Part shown: positions 23,998 through 34,927 of the stretch, one piece after another
Position numbering within the stretch: position 1 is the stretch's first letter
Layout: each line of letters starts with the position of its first letter
From: Pascua guehoae
Taxonomy: Eukaryota; Basidiomycota; Tremellomycetes; Trichosporonales; Trichosporonaceae
DNA length: 64,000 nt
Assembly (NCBI GenBank): GCA_001600415.1
Contig: BCJX01000011.1
Location: 550,962 to 614,961 of the forward strand
Direction of reading: 5' to 3'
Notes under the pieces: generated by a model
Told to the model about the DNA's origin: nothing
What the model saw: the letters and a program-made list of their open reading frames with translations, nothing else
The model's database searches: none
Translations under genes and position numbers: made by a program

Positions 23998-25583
23998 CTA
24001 CCGCATGCTCGGCGTCGTCCACTCCTCGACGACGTCGTACAGCTGCGCAGAGAGGCGCCGCTGGATCTGCTCCGACGTCTCGTCGGCTGTCGGGGCGAGC
24101 GCGCGCACAGCAACGTACCGGCGGCACATGAGGACCTCGCCAATGGGCGCATCACGCGCAAACTCGTCCTTGCCACCGGCGAAGAACGCGCCGGTCTCCT
24201 TGAGGATGATGGCCGCGGCGGCGACGTCCCACGCCCAGCAGCCGGCGTCCCTGTTGTCAGCGGGCATCGAATGGACATGCCCGTTTGGGTGAGGAAGACA
24301 AGTCGGCCATGTCGTAGTGATCGTGACCTCCAACATGTACGCTCAAGCCTGTTCCAACCCACCACCCAGCGCCACTCACCAAGAGATGTCCAGCTCGCCC
24401 GCAGCGACATGCACGAGGTTGCAGGTCGTCGCTCCCGTCGTCCGCAGAGCGTGGCAGAGGACGCCTCCTTCGATGCCCTTGTTTGGATCACCATTCAGGC
24501 GCTTGAACGAGTTGAGCTTGGGTGCTACCGTCTCGATTGACCGGTCAGAACCCCCTGTGCCATGTCAGTTGGTGACTCAATGGTTAATGTCACGTGTATG
24601 AGAGAGTTCTGGTACACCACATCCCCAAGACGTGCGCGCACCGAAGGTGTCTACGTGCCATTGTCGGCAGGGTGATTGTTCACTATCGCACTTGACTCCA
24701 AACTCACACTCTGCAGCGATGAGGCACTGTGACAGCGACGTGAGCGGCTGTGGGATGCCGCCAGTAAGCGGGAGTGGAATGGTGCGGTTCATAAATGCAC
24801 CACCGCCCTCTCGTGCTGAGAACTGTCTGTCAGCGGATACCGCTGAGACCCAACTGTGCAACCACAGTATCACAATCACTGGTAGCAGCAGATCATCCCA
24901 CGGTGCCACAAACTTGGTACTTACGACGCGATGCAAGAACGGTTGCGCGACCACGCCAACGACCGGTCGTGAGTTGTGGGTCACGCCAATAGAACAACCG
25001 ACCATAGGGCTGGGGTCAGTGGAATCGGCGAGCTACTCACTGGTTGTGAATGAAGCTGGCGTTAGTGGTGGGCTATTTCTAAGAGGACAACGCGTACTTC
25101 ATCGTTCCCTGCAAGGCTGTTAGCACTGGATGAGGTCCGATGGAGCTTCAATCCCAATACACTACTCACATCAATGGGGTCGACAATCCATGTAAACTCA
25201 TCGGTCAGGACGGGCTTGCCCTCGACCTCTGCTGTCTCCTCGCCGATACTGGGAGCTCAGCAGGGGGCCAGAATCAGCGAAGCTTACAACTTGTGCTGTG
25301 GGTACTTTTCGGCAATTGCCAACTTGATAAACGCCTCGACTGCCTGGTCGGTCTCTGTAACGAGCTGATACGTCAGCTGGGACAAGTGAAGAAGTCGCAG
25401 CTTACGTCGACCGCATTCTTCTTGGCCTCAAAGCTCGCCTGTTTCCACCGCGAGGCTGCCCCCTCGAGGATGAGCTTGGAAGCCTACTGTCAGCAGCGTA
25501 GAGGAGACGACGCGTACCTCTTCTGCAAGGTTGTAAGCAAACTCGAGGAGTTCTTGGTAGACCTGCTCGTTTTCGTTTGCCAT
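23998..25583 (-). CDS. Inositol monophosphatase
   Basis: Mg-dependent phosphatase that releases free myo-inositol from its monophosphate, feeding phosphoinositide synthesis; cytosolic. Ten exons: complement(23998..24250, 24380..24554, 24708..24822, 24925..25009, 25041..25055, 25098..25108, 25170..25248, 25288..25364, 25406..25483, 25518..25583), 317 residues, slightly longer than the usual ~280. Metal-site motifs are present: GEE (76-78), WIVDPIDGTMNF (94-105, ligands D97 and D100) and DAGCWAWDVAAAA (D242). Other family blocks are SAREGGGAF and AEWGSDRS. Exons 5 and 6 are 11 and 15 nt and are required to complete DPIDGTMNFIHN. Introns 1 and 6 are only 34 and 31 nt, while introns 7-9 are 102-153 nt. 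The C-terminal ~40 residues extend past the catalytic core. The gene shares a 475-bp divergent promoter with TAF2. Confidence 0.95.
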
Positions 25584-26057
25584 GATTGTGATTTAACAGA
25601 GCAGCACCGAAATCCAGAGATCCCAGAGATACCAGAGAGGGATGAGATGCGCACATGTGTGTGCACGGACGGTCTGGTCCAACAACTAAACCTCAAAACA
25701 AGGTGGGGCTCCATAGTAATACCGAAATAGGCACGGACCCATTTTATTGGTCCATGCGCGCCTAGTTGTCCACATGCTAGTCTATTTGATTCCGTCGCCT
25801 TCCCCCGCGCGGGCTGCTCGCCGCCGCCACCGCCGCCGTCTGTGTTGCCGCAACGAGCATGGTGGCATGTTGTCGCAGAGCTCGTCGCTCATTGTGTCCT
25901 CGTGACCATCCGTCTCTATTCCATCACCATCCACACCCTTGTCGCCATCATCGCGACACGTCTTCTCCGACCTCTACCCGCCCGCCTGACGCCGATTCAT
26001 AACCAGAATCGCCTGCTGCACGCGCTCTAATAGAGCACGAGCGGCCCAGTGCCCAGC
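25584..26057. promoter_or_regulatory. Shared divergent promoter, inositol monophosphatase / TAF2
   Basis: 474 bp between opposite start codons. No coding potential was seen. An A/T-richer patch (ttttattggtcc) lies at 25742-25753 and contains an inverted CCAAT pentamer (attgg); any binding site there is speculative. Confidence 0.5.
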
Positions 26058-29000
26058 ATGGCGGAAGATGCGCGAGGTTTCACTCTATGAGTAATCTGGC
26101 GTTGTGCTCCATCGTGCTCGTGCTGACTTGACCACGTCTCATCAGAGGGTCGTCCTCGAGGTTGACTTTGCGGGTGTTCTGACAGTGCGTAGCTTTGCTC
26201 GATGGTTGAAGGGTTGGATGCGCATATCACACAGTTTGTGATTGTGAACCGACGCGACGGCGTCCCATTCTTCACATCGCATTGTTGTTGTCAAGAGGCG
26301 CCATCTTCCTCTCAGCGTTCACTGACATGCAGGGGTCGGCCTTCCTGACCATCATCCCGACGAACCCCGCGCTCCGCACCGTCTACCTCCACGCATCGCC
26401 GTTGTTGCAAATCAACAATGTGACGCTCTCGTCGCCGACTGAGCGCAACGCTCTTCTGCCGACCCCCGCGTCATTTGCGGTGCTCAACCCATTACAACCG
26501 CTGCCGGTGCGCGAGCCACCAATCGACATCAAGAGCCACCCCGAGATCAAGCGCAAGACGTGGGCATCGCTCAGCGAACGGGACGAGGGCGACCTCGCTA
26601 TCTCGGTATCGCACGGTTGGGTGCGGCTTGTGGAGACCGCGGGCGCGGTCAGCCTGGCCCCAATCCACATCCAGATTGATTACCAGCTCGTCGTTGGTGG
26701 CGATGTCGTGGAGGGCATCGTATTCCGTCGTCCGGGGGACGGAGGAGATGACACGGTGAGCCTCGTCGCCAAAGCGGTGGAGGCACCGACAGTTAGCTGA
26801 CTCACCCAGCAAGTACCCCACATGTTCCTCTCCCCGACGACATACGACTCAGCACGCGTCTGGACTCCCTGCGTCGACAGTCTATGGGACCGATGTACCT
26901 GGGAGCTCGAGTTCATTGTCCCGCGCTACCTCGAAGGTGGAGAGCCCCAGGGAGACGAGGAAGCTTTCCCCGTCTTGGTTGTGGCAAGCGGACAGCTTAT
27001 TGAACAGGTTGGTGACCCCGTGCTTCACCCCCTAACGCACACAGGTGACGCACCCACATGACCCACACAAGGTCATCTTCTACTACATGCAGACCACGCC
27101 CGCGTCCGTCCAGCACATCAGTTTCGCCGCTGGTCCGTTTGAGATGCTCCAAGTTCCGTCCGCGACAGCAGGTGAGAACCAGAAGCCGATGCTGGCGTTC
27201 TGCCTCCCCGGGCAGCTTGACGAATTGGCGCACTCGACAGCGTTCCTCAGCAGAGCCATGCTCTACTGCTCGACCGAGTTTGGCGCGTACCCCTTCAACG
27301 CGTTCAAGATGGTTTTCGTCAAGGACCCAAGACGAGCGTCCACAGCTTCTGTGACCATGGCCACCTTTTCATCTGATCTCCTCCACCCCGCCACCGTCAT
27401 TGACCAGGCCATCGAGACAAGAGAATTGCTGTCACTCGCCCTCATCCAGCAATGGGTGGGCGTCAACGTCATTCAACGCACGTTGGCCGACACTTGGATC
27501 ATCGTCGGTCTCGCTGGATACATGCACTCGCTCTTCATCCGACATTTGTTTGGCAACAACGAGTACCGCTTCCGATTGAAAAAGGACATGGACCGCTGTG
27601 TCCTCATGGACCAGGGTGATCAGCTTCCTCTGTGCATGCCTGGCACCATCGATCCACCGTCGGCCAAGGACATGACGTTCATGAGTCTCAAGGCGCCTCT
27701 GGTCTTGCACATTCTCGACCGCTACATTGCCAAGTCGGGCACGTCTCTCGGTCTGGGTCCCGTCCTACCGCGTATCTTTATGGCCTCGTTGTCGGACGAC
27801 CTGCCAGGCAACTCACTTTCAACAAACTCATTCTTCCGGTTCTGCCGCAGAGCGTCCAACATGGACTTTCTGTCGTTCCAGGACATGTGGGTCTACGGCA
27901 GCGGCTGTCCGCATATTACAATCAAGACGAATTTCATTCGCAAAAAGTTCTTAGTCGAGTTCGCGGTGCAGCAACAGCAGCCCGCCCTTGCTGCGGCGGA
28001 AGGACTGGACGCAAAGAGCAAGGAGAAATTCTTGGCGTCCAAGCGCCCCACACCATTCTTCGAGGGAAGCCTGACTGTGCGCATCCACGAAGCCGACGGT
28101 GCACCGTTCGAGCATCTCGTGGATCTAAAGCAAAACTTCAAGGTCTTCCCGCTCCCCTTCAACACAAAGTATAAGCGTACGCGTCGCTCAGGCCACGTCG
28201 CGGCTCGTTTTAGCAAACTGCAGGAAACGCTCGCGCAGGCCGACGACAATGATGTCGAGCAAGCCGAGCAACTTCGCAATGCCGACCGCACGGAAGTGTT
28301 TGCGTATCCACCGTGGGAAGACGAGGAGGAGCGAATGAGATGGCGCGTCCACGACTGGAGTGAAGAGGAGGCAGGCGCCATGTTAGGAGAGGGCGGAGGG
28401 TACGAGTGGATCCGTGTCGATCCCGAGTTGGAGTGGCTCGCCACATTTGACATCCAGGAGAAGCCCTGGTACTGGATCAGTCAGCTTCAGGGGGATCGAG
28501 ATGTCGTGGCACAACTCCAGGTGGGTACCCATGGTGCAGAGTAGATCTAACCCTTGAGGCAATCCAGCGCATGACGCAGTTCCCATCGCCCGTGATTGCC
28601 AGCGAACTGGCGCGAACGGTACTCGTGGAGAACTACTTTTACCGCGTTCGAATGGAAGCGGCTCGAGCACTTGTAGCGGTTAGTCCGCTTGTCAAAACAG
28701 CCGGGCAACTACGCTGACCGTCACAGTACAACACTGGGGAAGCAGACTACATGGGCTTGTTCCTTTTGTTCAAGCTGTTCCAAACGTTCTACTGCCACCC
28801 CTCCGACGATGAAGACCCCGAATCAACTACGTGCCGACCACTACCAAACGACTTTTCCAATTTTGCAAGCTATTTCCTGAAGAAGAGTATCGTGACGGCG
28901 CTCTCTGAGTTGCGCGACCCTGCTACGCGTATGGTCTGGCGCAATGTAAGGCAGTGTCTACTGGACCTTCTTCGCCTCAACGACAACAGCGTAAACGAGT

Positions 29001-32000
29001 ACTCGGACAGCCACTACATTGCTACACTCATCTCGGCCATTGGAGGCGCTTTCTCGGCGGGCGCCAATGCCAACACCAACCTCGTCACCGAAGAGGAAAG
29101 GGAAATCGATCGTCAGCTGCTCAAGGAAGCCACCGATGCCAACGAGCGTGCAATCACGGTCGACCGACTGGTGCCCAGTTACCACAACGTGATTACGCAG
29201 GCTGGCCTGCAAGCGCAGCTAAAGTCGATTATGGTCGGTCAGCGGACCAATGACCCCAGAATATTCTTGAGTTACACTCGGTACGTTTCTCATGCGCAGA
29301 GTGGACGTTGACACTCGCAGAGAAGGCAACTACGAGCCCTTGCGTATGCTCGCATTCGACTGTCTCCTGCTCTGCAGGCCTCCTGGACGAAGTCAGGCGC
29401 TGGCCCAATACCTCTTCGACGTCATCCGATGCGACTACTCTCTCACGGTCCGCCGGCACGTCGCTCGTACATTCTCCGAGTCAATCATCATGACACTGGC
29501 CGTTGGTGAGGTGTACATGGCTGCCCAGCCCGGCGTCATTGAAATCAACCCCGATCAGTCGGTCGAGCAGCGCAGCAAGGATCAGGAGGCCGAGCATCTC
29601 AAGATTGTCAAGGCGCTGCGGAAGGATTATGCGACGAAGGGAGAGCTGAAGCAACTGGTGCAGGCTGCGCTGTTGTACGTTTGGCTACTCAAGTTGGGTG
29701 GGCATCGTAGCTGACACACGCAGTGACGCTTACGAGGGGCGCGATTCTGAGACACTCTTCGCTCTTCTTAAAGCAGCCGAGGTAATGAGTGCTTCAACGA
29801 CCGAGCCAAAGCCAGGTGTCCTCATCACATTGGCGCCCGCGCCTGTGGCCGAAGTGCCACCTGCTCCTCCTTCGGCCAAGATTCGTCTCAGCCTGGGTAC
29901 GCCGACAGAGGTCAAGACTGAGCCAGAGGCATTCCCGCTGCCACGCATGCCCAGTCCCGCCCCAGCCAGTGCACCGATCAAATTGGTGCTCAACTCTGCA
30001 CAGCCTCCCAAGGAAAAGAAGAAGAAAAAGCACGTGCCCAAGGCCCAGTCCAAGGGGCTGTCCGACACCGATTTCAAGACCATCACGGTCGTGCTGCAAA
30101 AGCTCTTGGCAGACAAGCGCAGTCTCCTCTTCCGCCAGCCAGTGGACCCGATCCGCGACAACGCACCCGACTACCCGTCCATTGTCACCACCCCAATGGA
30201 CTTGTCGACTGTTCGTGCCAAGCTCGATAACGGCATGTACACTTCGCGCAAGGAGTTTGAGGACGACATTCGCCTCTTGGTTAGCAACTGCTACCTGTAC
30301 AATCCTCATGGGTCGCCGGTACGCAAGTCTGGCGAGGCGTTTGAGAAGTATTTCAAGTCGGGTGAGTGCGGCAGGCCTAGGTCGTGTGTTGGATACTAAT
30401 TTCTCAGTATGGACAAAAACGGAGAATACGCTCAAGTCGACATCTGCCGCTCAGCCCCCTTCTCCCGCCAAGCACTCTGCGTTGCCGCGCCTGGTGGTTC
30501 CTGGTGCTGGACCTTCGTCTTCCACCGGTCTCATGCCGCCGCCGCCTTTGCCGCCGTCTGCATCTTCTGCGGGCGGTGCCCCGATGAAGATCAAGCTCAA
30601 GCAGAGCAAGTCGGTGACCATTGACGCTCCTCCTTCCCCTGTGCTGTCGTCGTCCTCGATGGCGCCACCACCGTTCCCAAAGAAACCCTCGTCTAGTGGC
30701 CCGTCCAGTTCTGCTCCTGAAAAAGGAAAGTCGAAGAAGCGCCGCGAGTCGCGCGACTCGAGCGCGCTGGACGACCTGCTTGGCGCCGAGGTCGACGCCA
30801 TGGACCGTGCCCAAGGCAAGGGAGGCGATATGTTTGAAGAGCTGTTGGACCCTCCGCCCCCCCCGCTCAAAAAGATCAAACTCAACACCAAGGCGTCGGC
30901 ACCGGCGAAGGTACAGGTATCGAGCCCCAAGCCTCCAGGCCCAACCATCAAGTTTTCAGCCCCCTCGGCAAGGGTTCGGGCAAGCCCATCATCGGCTTCG
31001 CCTGAGCGTGACCGCGAACGCGAACGCGACCGCGAACGTGAACGTGAACGCGAACGTGAACGCGAACGCGAACGCGAACGTGAACGTGAACGCGAACGTG
31101 AACGTGAACGTGAGCAACGTGAGCGCGACCGTGAGCGAGAGCGTGAACGTGAACGTGAACGAGACCGTGAACGTGAGCGTGAGCGTGAACGTGAGCGCGA
31201 TCGTGAGCGTGATGTTCGGCCATCAAAGAAGGCAAAGACGAAGGACAAGGAGCGAGGCGACCGCGAGCCGTCAATCAGGATCAAGGAGCCATCTGCGAGG
31301 GCCAGGATGTTGAGCGAGCCGCGTGAGCCCATCGAAGCCTACAAGCCGAGGGAACGTGCCGATCGTGCCGAGTCCACCTCCAAGAGCCGGGCGCCATCCG
31401 AGTCGTCAAAGTCCAGAACGCCTGCTGAGCCGCCCCGGTCGAGGACGCCAGTCGAGTCGTCGAGGTCCAAGACGCCAGTCGAGTTACCAAAGTCCAAGCT
31501 GTCGTCCAAGACCAAGCCTTCAGACCCTTCGCCTAAGATCAAGATCTCGGACCCGTCGAAGGCGAGGTATTCGGAGACGTCGTCCAAGAGCAGGGCATCG
31601 GAGTCGTCCAAGAGCAGGGCATCAGAGGCGTCCAAGAGCAGAGCAACAGAGTCGTCCAAGAGCAGGGCAACAGAGTCGTCCAAGAGCAGGGCAACAGAGT
31701 CGTCCAAGACAAAGGCCACTGGCGAGTCGTCCAAGTCGAGGATATTCAGCGATCCCAGACCACCAAGCGATGCTTACCGCCCGCGTGAAATGTCGCGTGA
31801 GCTGTCTCGCGACATGACGCGTGAGATGTCGCGCGAAATGTCGCGCGAGCTGTCCCGTGGCGTGTCTCGCGACCTGTCGCGGTCCAACTCGCCTATCAAG
31901 ATGACCACGCCGCCTGTGCCACGCTTTGAGCCACCGCCGCCTGTGACGCTGGCGGCACCGCCGATTTCGGTTCCAGTGCTTGCACCAGAACCTGTATACC

Positions 32001-32850
32001 CGGTTGCCCCACTGGCTTATGCCCCGCCAAAGTGGCCCAAGCCGCCCTCCGACCTGCCCGCGACCAAGGGCAACACGATGCCGCTTCGCATGAAACGGTC
32101 CAAGCTGCTCATCCAGGCGCTGACCAAGGATCTGAACGCAGTCTACGTGAGTGGTGTGACGCCAATTACATGCTAACCCGCCAGTTCTTGAAACCGGTTG
32201 ACCCAATTCGGGATGGATGCCCTACGTACTATGACGAGATCCGCCACCCGTCCGACTACCAGACGATTACGAAGAATATTGACCAGAAGAAGTACAAGAC
32301 GATGGGCGAGCTCGCCAGGGACATTGAGCTCATCTTTGCCAAGTGAGTTGATGTCCAGGGAGCCCATGCTGACCTTTAGTTGTCGGCAGTTCAACCCGCC
32401 AGGAGCGATCACGGACATGGCGGCGGCCAACGAGTCGCTGTACTGGAAGGAATGGGCCAAGGCAGTGTCGCCCAAGCTTACGTCGGACGAGCGCCGGGCG
32501 ATGGTCTCGGTGGTGAATCGCGCACTGAAAGACAATGTCAGCCTCATCTTCCGCGAGCCTGTCGACCCCGTCCAGCTGGGCATTCCCCAGTACTTTGAAA
32601 TGTAAGCTACCTTGCACACGGCACCGTTGCTGACATTGATAGTATTCCACGCGAGGATGCGCGTGACCTTTCGCTCATCAAGACGAAACTGGAGAAGAAT
32701 GTGTACTCGACTGCACGCCAGGTCGACAAGGACGTCGACCTCATGCTCGAGAACTGTCGCATGTTCAACGGCGAGGGCCCGATTACGGACATTGCGAATG
32801 CGTTTGCAAAGTGGTGGAAGCAGCAGAGGGATAAGATGGACGTGGTGTAA
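26058..32850 (+). CDS. TAF2: TFIID subunit TAF2 with three C-terminal bromodomains
   Basis: Subunit of the general transcription factor TFIID that contacts core-promoter DNA. Thirteen exons: 26058..26086, 26136..26184, 26333..26755, 26810..27007, 27045..28520, 28568..28678, 28727..29280, 29321..29674, 29724..30361, 30408..32146, 32185..32342, 32380..32601, 32643..32850, 2,052 residues. Residues ~10-1060 are the inactive M1-aminopeptidase-like fold (starts GFTLSHQRVVLEVDF; no HExxH zinc site, as expected for TAF2). Then come a bromodomain at ~1175-1277 (CYLYNPHGS keeps the acetyl-lysine Asn), a long disordered linker with alternating Arg/Glu (~1478-1547) and SKSRATES repeats, a second bromodomain at ~1842-1930 (CRQFNPPG), and a more diverged third at ~1945-2048 (CRMFNGEG). 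The first intron is best read as AT-AC; all others are GT-AG. No in-frame stop separates the two halves, so this is one gene unless an internal promoter exists. TAF2 identity is firm; chromatin reading by the tail is inferred. Confidence 0.93.
31004..31218 (+). repeat. Hexanucleotide array coding alternating Arg-Glu/Asp in TAF2
   Basis: About 35 tandem copies of a 6-nt unit (cgYgaa / cgtgag / cgYgac) within exon 10 of TAF2. They encode about 70 residues of mixed-charge RE/RD dipeptides. Third-base variation is common, so the repeat is kept at the protein level. Such arrays are known in RS-like and chromatin proteins. Confidence 0.9.
31580..31720 (+). repeat. 24-nt repeat coding SSKSRATE in TAF2
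   Basis: Five close copies of a 24-nt unit (tcgtccaagagcagggcaac plus agag) from 31580, then a degenerate sixth. They encode a serine/lysine/arginine octapeptide repeat in the linker between bromodomains 1 and 2. Confidence 0.85.
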
Positions 32851-33159
32851 GAGGGGGTGGGAGTGGTTTGTTTTAGACGAGATCCTGAGAGGGGAAGGGG
32901 GTGATGCCTGTGGAGCAAGGGAGAAGTCGAAGGCAGCTACACAAAGACGGGACACGAAGACGAGAAGCACAACGGAGAAGCACTACCCAGCACTGGCGAT
33001 ACCCTATGTCCGTACGTCTCTATGTGTATAGCATGCATCGAATAGTTCATGTACGGTTGGGACAAGTTTTCCATTGAGACAAGGAGGTGCCATTGCACAG
33101 AAAGAGGGTATGGTATGGAGACAAGTACATACAAGCTACACAGCTACACGCATTCGACC
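32851..33159. other. Convergent intergenic gap, TAF2 / monooxygenase
   Basis: 309 nt between the 3' ends of TAF2 (plus) and the FAD monooxygenase (minus). No gene is seen; it should contain both polyadenylation regions. Confidence 0.5.
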
Positions 33160-34635
33160 TCACTCGACATCGACACGTTCGGAAAACGGCCACACATCCT
33201 GGCTCTGGGCCTGCCACCTGCTCCCCACTCTACGAACGACCCCCCAAACTCCCTGGCCCATACTCCAACGCGCAGCAAACGTCGCCAAGCGCGCCATGGC
33301 CCTGGAGCGCGGCACGCGGGCGGCGGCATACGCCTCCAACGCCGCGCGCACCTGCTCATCCTCCCCCTCTGGCTCCCCGCCGTCGTGGCAGTGCCGGACG
33401 AGCTCGCGCGCCAGCACCGTCGCGTCCTCGATGGCGAACCCCGTCCCCTGCCCGCTGGTGGGGAGCATGAGCCTCGCAGCGTCCCCGAGCAGCACGGTGG
33501 TGCCGGCCTGAATCTCGTGCGCGCCCCACACGCGCTGGCGGAGGGGAGTGTGGATGATGCGCTCGGCCGAGGACACGAGCGCGCCAAAGCTCCCCGCGTA
33601 CGGGTGGGGGATGGCCGCGTGGTGCGCGAGGAGCGCCAGCGTCGTGGTGGGCAGGTACTTGCTGGGTTCGAGTGCTGTCGCCCACTCGGCCATCGCGGCA
33701 GACATAGCCCCACAGCCTACATCCCGACCCCCGCAAGAGGTGGACCCCACGTCCAAGGGGTCGGGGAGGACCATGTCCCACCGCGTCTTGCCGCCCGGAC
33801 ACGGGCCGGTGGTGAGGAACCCGGGCTCGAGCCATATGAGCTGGCACGCACTAAACGGCTGTGTCGCGCCCCCGTCCCGCGGCGCGCACGACACGCCATA
33901 CAGCCCCGCTATGCCCGTCGCGTCCGGCAGCCAGCGCTCGGGAGCACCCCGCCGCGCGAGGATGTACCGACGGACGGCAGAGTAGGCCCCGTCAGCACCC
34001 ACGAGCACGTCGGGCGTGACCGTGCTCCCGTCACTGAACGTGACTCTCACCCGCGCACCCTGGGGCTCGGGCTCAAACCCCACAGCCTTCATGCCCCAAT
34101 ACACCTGGCCGCCCCGCTCCACGACCGCGTCTACCAGCAGACGCTGGAGCGCGCCCCGCTCGAAGAAGACGACGCCGCTGCCCAGCGAGGGGCTGTAGAA
34201 GGCCGTCTCGTGCGATGCGAGTTGTTCGAGCTCGAGCCCGCCCGCCCGGGACTGCCACGTCGTCATGGACTGGTACTCGCATCCGTCGCGGGCGAGGGCG
34301 GGGCCGAGGCCGAGGCGCTGGAGCGGGTAGAGGCCGTTGGCGAACAGGCCCACTGTGGCGCCTGCGCCGCGGTGGGGGTCGGGGTGTGCGGGGGTAGGGC
34401 GTGTGGAAGGGGAAGTGGGGGGTGTGGGAGAGGAGGTGGGAGAGGAAGTGGGGGAGGAAGTGGGAGGGGAGGCAACGGGGAAAGTGACGGAAGTGACGGA
34501 AGTGACGGGAGGGGCGGGGGCGGCGTCATAAAGCACCGGACGGAAGCGGCGCCGGAGGACGGGGTGCGTGAGGAGGTGCAGCGCGAGGGTGGGGCCGGCG
34601 ATGGCGGCGCCGATGATGGCGACCGTCTGCGGCAT
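33160..34635 (-). CDS. FAD-dependent aromatic-type monooxygenase
   Basis: Class A flavin monooxygenase (salicylate-hydroxylase-like), expected to hydroxylate an aromatic or related substrate using NAD(P)H and O2. One uninterrupted exon, 491 residues, the only complete gene here without an intron. The Rossmann FAD motif is IIGAAIAGPTLALHLL (7-22), the DG-type motif is GADGAYSAVRRY, and the second FAD motif is GDAARLMLPTSGQGTGFAIEDA. The conserved GATVGLFANGLYPLQRLGL block follows an unusual Ser/Thr/Pro-rich insert (residues ~41-87) placed directly after the second strand of the FAD fold (PVLYDAAP), encoded by a DNA microsatellite. Substrate cannot be told from sequence. It lies 292 bp downstream of a short-chain dehydrogenase on the same strand. 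Confidence 0.88.
   Translation of the reverse strand: MPQTVAIIGAAIAGPTLALHLLTHPVLRRRFRPVLYDAAPAPPVTSVTSVTFPVASPPTSSPTSSPTSSPTPPTSPSTRPTPAHPDPHRGAGATVGLFANGLYPLQRLGLGPALARDGCEYQSMTTWQSRAGGLELEQLASHETAFYSPSLGSGVVFFERGALQRLLVDAVVERGGQVYWGMKAVGFEPEPQGARVRVTFSDGSTVTPDVLVGADGAYSAVRRYILARRGAPERWLPDATGIAGLYGVSCAPRDGGATQPFSACQLIWLEPGFLTTGPCPGGKTRWDMVLPDPLDVGSTSCGGRDVGCGAMSAAMAEWATALEPSKYLPTTTLALLAHHAAIPHPYAGSFGALVSSAERIIHTPLRQRVWGAHEIQAGTTVLLGDAARLMLPTSGQGTGFAIEDATVLARELVRHCHDGGEPEGEDEQVRAALEAYAAARVPRSRAMARLATFAARWSMGQGVWGVVRRVGSRWQAQSQDVWPFSERVDVE
34395..34510. repeat. G-rich microsatellite inside the monooxygenase gene
   Basis: Imperfect units such as gtgggagaggag and gtgggggaggaa, followed by three copies of gtgacggaa, on the plus strand. 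In the minus-strand gene they encode repeated SPTSSPTS and VTSVTS residues. The frame stays open through the array. Confidence 0.8.
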
Positions 34636-34927
34636 GGCCGACTAGATACAGAAAACTCAACACGAAGATGGGTGGGAGGGGGCAATGTCGAGAAATGGTG
34701 GGGCTGCATGGCTGCACGCCATGACGTAGTAGTGACACGCTGGGCTGCGGATATCGGGAAACAACGGCAACATCTACATTGGTAACTGGGCCATAGGCGA
34801 CGACTACATATCCCCAGCCGCTCTTGACGCTATCTCGACGTGCACTGCAAACTCGCTACGAACACAGACACACCCACACTACCACTGCTCCCACTCTCAC
34901 CCCATCGTTCTCGGCTGCTCACACACA

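Noticed and set aside
26076..26150. GT-AG alternatives for TAF2 intron 1 (GTTTCA...CATCAG or GTAATC...CAGAG)
   Set aside because: The first shifts frame into a stop. The second needs an internal ATG and drops the conserved LSHQ residues, so the AT-AC reading is preferred but not proven.
33049..34785. 578-codon plus-strand frame opposite the FAD monooxygenase
   Set aside because: Antisense shadow of a clear enzyme gene; the composition is an Arg/Gly/Ala artefact of third-position GC bias.
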